From Chrysomallon squamiferum (taxonomy: Eukaryota > Mollusca > Gastropoda > Neomphalida > Peltospiridae): a DNA stretch of 64,000 nucleotides. The notes under the pieces are model-generated. The model was not told where the DNA came from. It searched no databases and saw only the letters and a list, made by a program, of their open reading frames with translations. The position numbers and the translations under genes were made by a program. The stretch covers positions 8,948,423 through 9,012,422 of the forward strand of contig CM022666.1 in NCBI GenBank assembly GCA_012295275.1, in the 5' to 3' direction. Below are positions 16,801-28,400 of this stretch, piece by piece; the stretch's first letter is position 1; every line of letters begins with the position of its first letter.

Positions 16801-17490
16801 TTATGGTCACCTTAGTTACTTTTATTTATTTATTTATTTATTTTATTTTATTTTTTTTTTAAATACAAATGTTGAGTAATATTTTTAAGATGGTAAATTA
16901 GAATTTAAAAAATGTAAATCCTGTATTTATTTAACAGTTCCCACTTATGCAGATGTCAATCATTTGTTAATTTTGTGAAAGTGAAACATGCTAACATACT
17001 GTAGACAAAAACCAAAAAAAAATAAAAATAAAACAGATAAACATGCAAAGATATGAGTGGTTCAAATTGAATAACAATATATCTCAATCTTATCACTTCT
17101 TAAAATACGTACATTTACCAACAGTTTGGTTAGCTGTCAGTTTAAAGTAACAATAGCTGAATTATGTATTCAAAAGGTTACAGATAAATGTGCAAATACC
17201 TGATTAGTTCAAATGCCATCTGTTGCAAATTTTGAAAATTCTGATATGTGTGTGTGTATCATAATATTAGACTCTGTGGTGACAAGATAAATACTTGTTT
17301 GATAAAACTAGTTATTCTCACACAAGACATTTATAATTATTATGCTCTTCCAATATGGGGTATAATATCAAAGAGAAAATTGTGGAATTGTAATATAATA
17401 GTTATAAAAGAAATTATAAAATTATCCTGCTGAACTGTACATGAGAAAAATAAATCACTTACTATTACTACTAATATAATAATGATGATG

Positions 17491-17526
<36 letters not shown>

Positions 17527-18019
17527 TTATAATGTGTAAATGATGAAAGTTCATATAAATTACATTATTATTCATAATATCAGGTAAGAAAACAGCACCA
17601 AAAGTTCCATTAATGCTATTTGTGTTACTTGAAATATCAAGTAAATAAATAAAATTTATCCTACTGCATAGAAAATACTTACTAATAATTAAGAAATTAA
17701 AGCATAAAACCAAAAATAAAGAAATAATAAATAAATAAATAATAAAAGATTAAAAAACAAAAAAAAAGTAAAATGATGAAAATACCATCAAGGAACTTCC
17801 AATAAAGATAACTCTACTTTACATACAATTTTAAAGGACAAATATTGTTAGTAATTCTCTGGTAAAATAAAATTATACCACTCTTAAGACCTTAAAATTG
17901 AACAGCTTAAGTTTGTTTTGTTTTATTTTAAATTAAATAATTTTAGTTTTAGAAATCTGCAATACATTAAACAAAATTCTGAACATGTTAATTTTTCAAG
18001 AATGTAAAAAATATTCTGT

Positions 18020-18190
18020 TTTTGTAACCATACACAGAAAAATTTGTAAATTATGTAACCACACCAAAATTTTTTCTTAATTTACATAACCGTATTACTA
18101 AATCTATCTAATTTATGTAATCACAGCAAGAAAACTTTTTAACTTGTTAACAACAGCAAGATAAATTATAAATTAATGTAACATATGAAG
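18020..18190 (+). repeat. Degenerate tandem repeat with TGTAACCA cores
   Basis: Recurring segments of the form TTTGTAACCA / TATGTAACCAC / TACATAACCG / TATGTAATCAC, spaced about 35-55 bp and separated by A/T-rich spacers. An old minisatellite is the simplest reading. Confidence 0.5.
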
Positions 18191-19439
18191 AAAAAAGCCA
18201 TGAACCCCCCGACATAACTCATTTATGCAAAAAAAAGCTTATGAACATCCGTAAAACTTTTTTGAAAATTAATAAGGCAAATGTGAAAAATTAATTTTAT
18301 CTATTTTTTATACTAAGAAGTATACTAAAAAATATTAAATAATATCTAAATAAAGTTTTTAAAAATTACAAAATAAAACCTAAATAATTCCTTGAACAGT
18401 AACTCTTGAAATAAAAACAAACAAACAAAACTATTGAAAATAGATTTTTTGAAAAATAAAAAAATCCACTTTAAATCACAAGAAAAATAATGAATGAAAA
18501 ACATAAGTTAATGTTCTGTGAAAAATCTATTTAACAAAAACATCTTTGTAAAAGTGAACTTGAAAATTAAATATTTTGAAAACTCAACACACTAATTTAT
18601 CTACAAAAGATACTAATTAAAATCTAAAACAATAAATAAATAAATGTCAAAATTTTTTTAAACAATATTTTATTTTAATATATTTAATTTGTCTATTAAG
18701 AAACCAGATTAAATTCACATTTTATATAAAATACATGTTCTTTGCTATTCATTTATTTTATATTTATTTATGTTGTTGTTGTTGTTGTTTTTTTTGTTTT
18801 TTTTAACTTGATTAACTTTCAGTTTATTTTCAGTGATTAACTTATAACAAAGATTTGTTCAACTGTTACTAGAATATGAAAAAAATAAAAAAATTGTAAA
18901 ATGCTGAATAAAATATATTATCATTGCCTGGATCTAACCAAAAATGATCTCCAAAATATTCATTAAATTTGTGATCTATAAATTATGCCATTTTGAAAAC
19001 TATTAGTCTGTTAAAATTAATATAAACATAAACTAAACTGCACTTTTTTTCATATCATGTTACATACACAGTAAAAAGTAATTAATAATTATCAGTAGAA
19101 AAATCAATAATAGGTCACAATTTGTTCACAAATTATGGCTAAAAAAAAAAATTGGTTTATTTTTAAATCTATATTATCAGTATGGAAGATTAAAACACAG
19201 CAGTACATGGCAGGGTCGGAGTTAAATACAGAAAACACCAAACATCTAAGTGATTGGAAAGAGGTAGTGAACTGTGTATTTTGTAACAAATTCATCTGAC
19301 ACTAACTAAATCAGGGATTTCTTTAACAAAAGAAAATGCTTTTTTTCAAATCATAATTATTTTTTCAAAACACATTTTCCACAAAATTCTTAAAATAAAA
19401 ACAAAAAATTATTTTTAAAAAAAACAACTCATGAGAACA

Positions 19440-22400
19440 CTAACTACTTGAAGCTGAGATGCGACGTGGTTTTTCGTATTTAAACATCACATTAAACATT
19501 TCACCTCCCAGCCTATTGGCCAGCCATTTGTTTTTGATGACTGCTACTTTGAGAGATTCACACGAAAATGATGCACTGAAGTTGGTGTGTACAGCCCTGC
19601 CCATTCCTTCAAGAATGATAAGATCTGCTTGTTTTTCCTTCATTAACCTGACCAGCCTCTCATCTATCAGTCTGTAGATAAATAAATAAAGATTAAAAGA
19701 AAGAAAGAATTAAATAAATAATGAAAGAAAAAAAAAAAGAAAGAAAGAAGGAAAGAGAAATAAAGAAATAAAATATATATAGTTAAATAATTAAATAATA
19801 AATAATTAAATATAAACAAATAATACTTATGTAACATATTTGATGAAATAATTAAAAATATAACAATGATAAATTTAATAAATAATTAAAAAAATAATTC
19901 TATACTGAATTTAATTTTAAAAAAAATATAATAATAATAAATAAAATGAATAAACAAAAAGATCAGGCATAAATAAAATAAGAAAGATGAATAAATAAAA
20001 ATAAAACAAATAATATACAAACCAAAAAATATCAAATAATCATATAAATTAATTTTAAAAATTAATAAAAATAAAATAAAGTAAAAATAATAATAATAAA
20101 TAATAATAATACAAATAATTATAATACTGATAAAGTAAAATAATAAGAAAAAATAAAATAAAATAAAACAAATGTCAGACAAAAATCTACAATAATACTT
20201 ATAAAAAAAAAACACATTAAAATTATAACCTCTGTTTACCATTATTTTTATTTAAATTTTCATTCATAAAAATTTTATCATTATAATTCTTCTATTATCA
20301 CCATTTTCTCACCTCAAATCTAAACATGGTGAGCCTTGTCCAGAGGCCATGATAGTGAGGTTGTTCTCCGACAAAGCTTTACACAGATCCTTCTGAAGAG
20401 AAGCGATGTGTCGGGCGACAATGATGAGTTCACTGTATGTGACATCGTTGAGTGTCGGCTTAGAGTTAGCACACAGGATCACCTGACAAAACATTTAAAT
20501 GTGTCACTATTATTGTTGTTGTTATTATTATTATTGTTGTTGTTGTTATTGTTGTTGTTGTTTAAGTTATTATTATTATTGTTACTGTTATTGTTATTAC
20601 TGTTGTTGTTATTGATTTTTATTATTATTGTTAGTATTACTATTATTATCACTGTTTCTTATTTCCTGTCAACGGTATAGCAACTACCAACTTAGTGACT
20701 CCATTTCAAAGGAAACAAAAATAATTTTGTTGCTAAGCAACAAGAACAGATTTCAAGTGAGGTGGCCACTATTAATATCAGAAATAATTGTTATTACTAT
20801 TACAGTCATTATTATTATTGTTGTTTTTTATTATTATTATTTTTTATAATTAATATTAGGGTTATAATCATTGTCTACATTATTATTATAACTATGATTA
20901 TTATTATTGTTGTTGTTGTTGTTGTTGTTGTTGTTACTGTTATTATTGTCATAACTGCCATTATAATAACTAGCTATTATTATTACCAAATTAACTTTTA
21001 TTATCAATGTTATGAATTACAATGTTACCAAACAGTGAAAATCTCACCTTTGTTCCCCGAGACAGCAATTCTCTTGCAAATGGGAATATACCAAGGATGA
21101 TGTCAAAGCCGCTGTTATCACAGAATATCACAGCACATTTGTGATGTGGTTGACAACTTAGACGTTCTTTCCATGTGTCAAAATCATCAAACAACCAAGG
21201 ACGTTCTGAAGTAAAAATTTGATAAAAACATACAATTCACCTCAGTGGCATACTCAAATTGTGGCATACACCAGCAAATAATACTTTATATACACTAATC
21301 CTGAGACAGGACAGTACTCACCACAATGTTTGATACATTAGTAACAGATTACTGATTCAAATGCAAAACACATGATTGGACACAAGAAAAGAATAGTTCC
21401 CCTCATCTTAGACAAATGCTATCAACTTACAGCAAAATGTTTTTTATGCTTTATTTCAAAAAGTTCCAGTGTTAAATCCAAAAAGATTAGTCAATATTAA
21501 ATTCACTTCTATTCAAGAATTATAATAATAAAATTTAAAAAATCTAAACTGTACTCTGTAGTCTTTCCTTTGCTTCTTCAAATCCGAATGTTCCTGTGTC
21601 TAATATCTTTCTGACTTCCTTGGCACCAATGTCAAACACATTTCCTGCCAGTAAGCCTTTCACAAGTTCCAGCTGTCGCTCCTCCCAGTTCAGACTGTCA
21701 AGGAATGCCAAATGTTTGACCAAAAACTTGAGAGCGAATTCATTGTCAAATTTCTTTTGCTGAAGAAAAAAATAATAATTTAAGGTTCTGATATGTCTCA
21801 AAGAAAGTGTCTGTTGTTACACAATTTACAACTTGTGTTTATTTCTGGCAAGTTTGAATTTTGTGTTTATTCCTAGCAATTTTGAATTTTATGTTTATTC
21901 CTAGCAATTTAGAAATTTGTGTTTATTCCTATATTACTAGGAACTTAGGATTTTTTGTTTATTCCTAGCAATCCAGAATTTTTTGTTTTTTGTTTCTGCA
22001 GTAAATTTTCAAAACATTCCAGATAAAATTTGCATATAATGCTCAATTTGGCATACAGAGATATAAAGCAAAAACAACCATGATGTTATCAGTAATGGCC
22101 TTGGTAAATTAATTAATTGGTATTTTGAGTAAATTAAAAAATCTAAAACTTACTTGTGAGTATGGATCAGTAAAAAGGTTTTCTGCCAAGTACTGACTGC
22201 TCATATCCAGCAAACACCTCACAGTCAGTGAACCGTAACAACTGGAACACAGAGAACACATTAGTCACTGAACTGTATGTAACATGTACATTTAAAATAC
22301 ATATTATCAATGAATCATAACAACAGCAAAACAAACCTTATATTAACAGTTTTTAATGTCAGGGTAAAAGTACATTAACTCACATAGTTTTAATTAATTT

Positions 22401-25400
22401 ATGTTCAAATTACTTTGTAAATATTTCAGAAATGCGTAGACTTTTAATATCAAGACTGTGTGTGTGTGTTTATGGACACCTAAGAGTGAGTGTTCTGTGC
22501 AGGTGTTTGTACTCTATGTTTTTATATGCAAGTATTTTAATGTGTATATTTGTGTATGTCTGTGAAAATGAGTTAGTGTGAATCTCAGCTAAGCTTATTA
22601 GACAAATGTAAGTGTTTTTTGTGCTTTATATTGCATATATATATATATATATATATATGGTTTTGCATGCATCAGGACAATGAATGTTTTATTTACCAAG
22701 GGTTTTCCTTCAACACTTTGAGTCGGTCCAGGTATTTGGACTGGAACTGCTGGGCACGTTTCTCAGCATCTGGTGAGCTTGGCTGACTTTTCACAGCCTG
22801 ATTCCTTGTCTGTAAAACAGAATAAATTATAAAACTGATTAACTTATACTTAGGAAAGACGTAATTACTCATAGAGTAATGCAACTTACTTATTTTTAGT
22901 ATGGATGTAACTAATATCACATGAAGTTACTTGTATGAAGGATGTATTTTAATTACTTGTAGGAAAGATGTATATTTATTACTTGTAGGAAAGATGTATA
23001 TTTATTACTTGCTTAATAAATATGTAACTTACTCAAAAACACTGCCACTTATTCAAATGAAGGATGTAATTTACTCATAAATATACATGTAACTTACTCA
23101 AAAACACTGCCACTTATTCTAAAATGAAGAATGTAATTTACTCATATGAGATACAACTCAATTACTCATAGAAAAGGTTTGATTTACTCATAAGAAAGAT
23201 GAAAGTTATTCAAACTAGCAATCCTCAGCTAATGAAAAAAATAAAAAAGAAGGGCAAGAGAATGAAAGAGTAGTGAAAAGAAAGTAAGAAAAATGACAGA
23301 GAGAAAAAACACAAGACAGCTGTAGGAAAAGAAAGTAAAAAAGTGGAAAGGTTGAGAATAAAGGTATGAGAAAATAAGAGAAAATTGTGCTCAACTCACA
23401 AATAAGTAATTAAAAGACAACAGCATAAATGTTATAGAAATATCAAATAAAACTAAAACAGACTGACACAGTTGACAGACAGGACAGATAAAAGCATTTT
23501 TACTAAAAAAAATAAGAACTAATAATAATCTGACAAACCGTTTCAACACTTTCACTAAAACACTGAAGCCAGTATTCTCTGGCGTCTGCGTCTTTGGTCA
23601 GATCCACAGTGTCCGGAATGTAGCTAGCCACGTCCAGCAAGAGTGGACAGGGCAGAAGTGGCTTCTCCAATCTGTCCAGCTCCAACAAGTCAAACTGAAG
23701 TCACAGAAATAACAATATTAATCAACTTTATTTCACTCGAATCTTGTTTTGTTTCATTTGTTTCTACAATTCTGATAGCATCTGTAACTGACAAGTTTAT
23801 TTTGAGAAAAACAAAATGCAAAAATAAGTTAATGAAATCAGCAGTGAATATATTTTTGTTTGTACAAAGGATTGTTGATGTTAAGCAAAGTTTGGGTACT
23901 TTGTTATGATGAATGGCTGATGATGATCTCTAGTAAAACAACAAAATAAACATATGCTATTTCATCACAAAATAAATTACATTTAGTAATGCAAGATGAA
24001 ATTTTCAAGTATATCACAGAAACTGATTATAAGATGGCAGGATAAGAAAAGGATCAAAGTAATTTCTTAGTTTTTGAAATTAAATAAGCAATTCATAATT
24101 TGCATCAGTTTTCATGTTTTTCACCATTCTGACACAAAGCAATTATTTTAAAACAAAAAATGTAATCTGGACATTTCTCTTAAGCCCTACATACAACATT
24201 TTCAAAATTCTTTATGCCGTATCTTTTTTGTTTTTCAAAACTATTAGATATATTAAAAACGTCTTGAATCAGACATCATCATTATTAACCAGTACTTTTT
24301 ACAATCTGGTCTATGTAAGGTTAGCAGGTCCCACAGAGTCTCGCAAAATGTAAGACATTTATGAAAAAAAATGGTTTGACTTTTTTGGAAATAAATGAAT
24401 CAGTTTTTATTTTATCCGTAACAAAGTAATTGCAGAGACTCAGTGTCACTGCTGTAGATTAGGACAATATTAAATTCCTGCTTTAACTTTTAATAAAAAC
24501 AAAAAACAAACAAAAAAATCAGTTGAAAGCAAACCAAATATATTTATATTATTTTTTTCATAAAAAGACACACTCGCCTTAATAACCTGAATATAATTAT
24601 TCCTAAACTATTTATACCATTTGTTTGCTTATATTAGAAAGAAAAAATTAAGTAATCACTAGACAGTCTGTACTATAAAACAAATAAATAAATTACTTTA
24701 TATTAAATATATTTATACTTTCTATTCATAGAATTAAAGGTTAATGAGAAACACTTCAGGGGAACAACAAAAACCCATAATTGTATTTATTTGTATCTCG
24801 GAATGGGTCCAAATGATAAATAAACAACAAATAACAAACCATGGAGCTTTTCGAGGACCCAATTGTGAAAGCTGATTGGTTGGGACTAGCAAGACCAGAA
24901 CTTCCAACAAAGTGCTCTCCCCATGAATACTTCTCCTCATCTGAAGTTTAAAAAATTCTAAACTTTATTAAGATGTTTCTGACTTCATTAATAAATAAAA
25001 AATGACAACAATAATGAATAGTTTTATTAATGGAATTTAAGGCTTATGGAATAATAATAAGACGTTATATATAAACTTTTATACACCTAAATATTTGTGT
25101 AGTGCATAAGTAAGTGTATGTGTGTGGACATTCAAATATGGAAATAATTATATTCAGATACAGAGCAACACTAATTTACATAAAATACTGACTTATGGTT
25201 AAGAAAACAATGGCTAAGAAAAAACAATTATGTTATACAGACAAAAAAAAAATCTTGAAAGTCTACTCTATCATTAACTACAAGAACTAATAAAATGAAA
25301 AAGACATGTTTAATGTGTAAAAATTCAATAAGATTAACTATACAAACCTTCTTCTTCTGTACCTTTGAGAAAACCTCCGATAGCACCAAGATAACCTTCA

Positions 25401-28400
25401 TGTCGTAAATACATAGCCTGAATTTCACCCTGAAACATCAAAACACAACACAGTTAACACATTCCTTATTAATGTAATATAATTGCTGAGGTTTTAATAT
25501 ATTTTAGTTTGTTGTTGTTTTAGAGAGTTTTTGGAGTGTCAACAGACAGAGAGAGATAGAGACAGATACATTGACAGCAAGAGAGAGAGAGTTATAGAAG
25601 ATTTTTGATCATAGAATATCAATTTTCATCTTTGATTACCACGTAATTTTTCATGTAATAGTAGTGTTTATAAATATGTACTTACTCATTATATCTACCT
25701 TTTATCAGTAGTTAATGTGTATGTTATGGTAAATATATAATTATACAAATATACAAATATATAAATACTGATAATGAATGGCATACATGTCATATCTGAC
25801 TTTGACTAGTAGTTAATGATTTGTCTTTTAGTAAATATATAAATATTAATTATATCTAACTTTGACAAGTAGTTAATGCTGTATATTACAGTAAAGACAT
25901 ATAAATATATTATTTATATCTCATTCCTGATCAGTATTCAGCTGATGGTTAATACATCAGAGTAAATAAATAAATATACTAATTATATCTCACTTTTGAC
26001 CAGTAGTTAATTGCGTATGTTATGGTGTGCATAGTAAATGGATGTCCACGTATGAAATATCCGCCAAAGTAAATTTTTTTAAGACCATGTATCTTGGCAT
26101 GAAGAAAAGCAATTTGACCAATGTCATTGCTGATACAGAGTAGCAGACTTCGTGCAATGTCTTCCTCACTGAAAACTTTGTCCTGAAAAACAAATTCAAT
26201 ATGAAAATAATTTTAAAATTGTCATTCTTTCAGCTGTTACTAATAAAATGTACATACACAGACATTGTGTATTTAATGTTAGCATATCAATACAAAAGAA
26301 GCAAAAAGACATTTTCTCTGTATAGAAGCATAAATACAAGAAAGTAATTTAAGTCATGATGTTCAGTTTTTCTTAATAATAAAGTATGAAACAAACAAGT
26401 AAAATGGAAGCATCACAGAAAACATTTTTTGTTATTTCTTAAAGTCTTATGATATGACACAGAAATGTAAAACAACCTCTGATAGAAATACCAAGCTCAT
26501 TTGACATTTTATCAAAACAATCTGTTATAATTCAATTTTAAAATAAAGGTAAATGTCAGAGGTGCTATATAAGTATTACTAATGCCTACATTGTCTTTAG
26601 AAGACCTGGCTGCTTTTCCAAAGCTGCTGGCTATGACATCACCTGATAAACCAATCAGTGGATATGAACCACCATAAATATCCTTGACCAACATGTCACA
26701 TGACCTGTGGTCGCCTCTAGATGCCAGCTCCAGCAGCTCATCAAAAGTCTATAATAAAAAAATATATAATTTTTTAAAAAGGTTAAGTACTAAATAATGT
26801 AAATAAAATATACAAAACATACTCCTTACTTGTGCTCTTTCATTCACATACATGTGCACACAAATAGACACCCAAACACACGTACACATACATGCATAAA
26901 CAGAGAGCCAGCCAATTCATACATACCACACACATGTAACAGTGAACAAAAATACACTTGCAAAAACAGACACACCCACACACACACATATATATACTCT
27001 TAAACAAATACCCAGCATAAACATACAAAAACCAAACATACACATATACACACACACACACACATAAAACTGATAGTGACACACTAACATACATACCCTG
27101 GCTGAAGTCAGTAGAGAACCCAAACCCCAGAAAGTTCCTCCCCCAGTTGAGGTACCACCAATTCTTTCAAACTTGTTCTCCGACTCAACCTGCAATATAC
27201 AAATATCTCAATAGTTTATTTGTTTTATACAAATATGCAAGCATATGCAAGTGTATTTGTCATGGCTATGTGATTTTTATAAGTTAATATAAGATTTGTT
27301 CTCAAAACAGCACAATGGTAGTGAATACATATTTAGCCTGTTTTCATTATTACAAATAAACAAGGCAAAACACTGACTTCAGTGTGCTTTTTCATATGTA
27401 AATGCAAAATCAACAAAAACAAAAATTAGGGGTGACAGCAGCTCAAAGGTTAGAGCAAAGATGTAAAATGTGATAGTAATGGAATCAGTCCTCCTCAGAT
27501 CAACACTAACAGTATTTCCCATTCCATCCCTGTGAATGGATTATTAAAGTTGTGAAGTGTGCTTTCATATCCATGATTTTTGTTTTGTGCTTATCAAAAA
27601 AAAAAAAAACAAATAAACAACAAAAACAGAGAGTAAACAATTGAATTGTGACACCAGCTTTCCTTTCTAATTATCTGTAAGATACTAACCAGATGTAAGT
27701 ATGACACACAGTTATAAAGCACTGATTGAATATGTTTTCAGTGTATTATTAAACTGTACCTTTATTATGTATTCTACCTTTAGTAAACAAAAATCTTTAG
27801 AGAAAATTGGATTTAGTCATGACTACAAGGTGGAAGTAGTGAGATATTTTTAAACCATTCTTGTTTATTGTTATACATCTTTATTAGTCAAGAGCAGATG
27901 GCTAAAGATCATGACTTTGGAGTAAGCAAAATATATTCATTAATTAATGATTGGACAGAAAAACAAAATAAAAAATATTTAAAAGAAAGAGAAAGAGATA
28001 ATGAAAAAGAAAAAATCTTTATTAATCAAGACAAAAGATCATGACTTTGGAGTAAGCAAAATATATTCATTAATTAAAGACTAGACAGCAAAAAAACACA
28101 CAAATAAAACATAACCTGTAAGTATATTTAGACTAGTTATTTATATTACAAAAGCTACACTGTTGAATATACTTAGACCAGTCACTTACATTACTGAAGG
28201 TACAAGTAGGTACAAACTATAAGTTAAAAACAGAACTCTACCTTTATCAAGCTAACTCCTGATCCTATATTTACTAGGAGATATGGAAATATGTCAGGAT
28301 CAGTGCCCTGAAACTGGTATTCGGGGTTGCCATGACGCTGGTAATTGAAGGCTTCATCAGGAATATTTCTCAGAAGAAAGTTGCAGCCTTTAATGAGACA

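Larger units (their letters stand above)
13450..19439. other. Gene-free interval between PANK4 3' end and CFAP97D1-like promoter
   Basis: About 6 kb with no exon recognised on either strand. The part next to 19439 must hold the PANK4 3' UTR. The rest holds microsatellites (ATT at 13835-13882, ACAC/ATGT mix near 15060-15170, AAT at about 17482-17522) and degenerate AT-rich repeats, including about 50-bp units with GTAACCA cores near 18020-18190. Confidence 0.6.

Noticed and set aside
19459-19677. 72-residue open frame on the plus strand
   Set aside because: Antisense to the last PANK4 exon.
20336-20680. Open frame with polyleucine on the plus strand
   Set aside because: Antisense shadow of PANK4 exon 15 running into a TTG/TTA repeat.
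20729-20741. GTTGCTAAGCAAC palindrome in a PANK4 intron
   Set aside because: X-box-like, but in a mid-gene intron of a metabolic gene and within repeat-rich sequence; likely chance.
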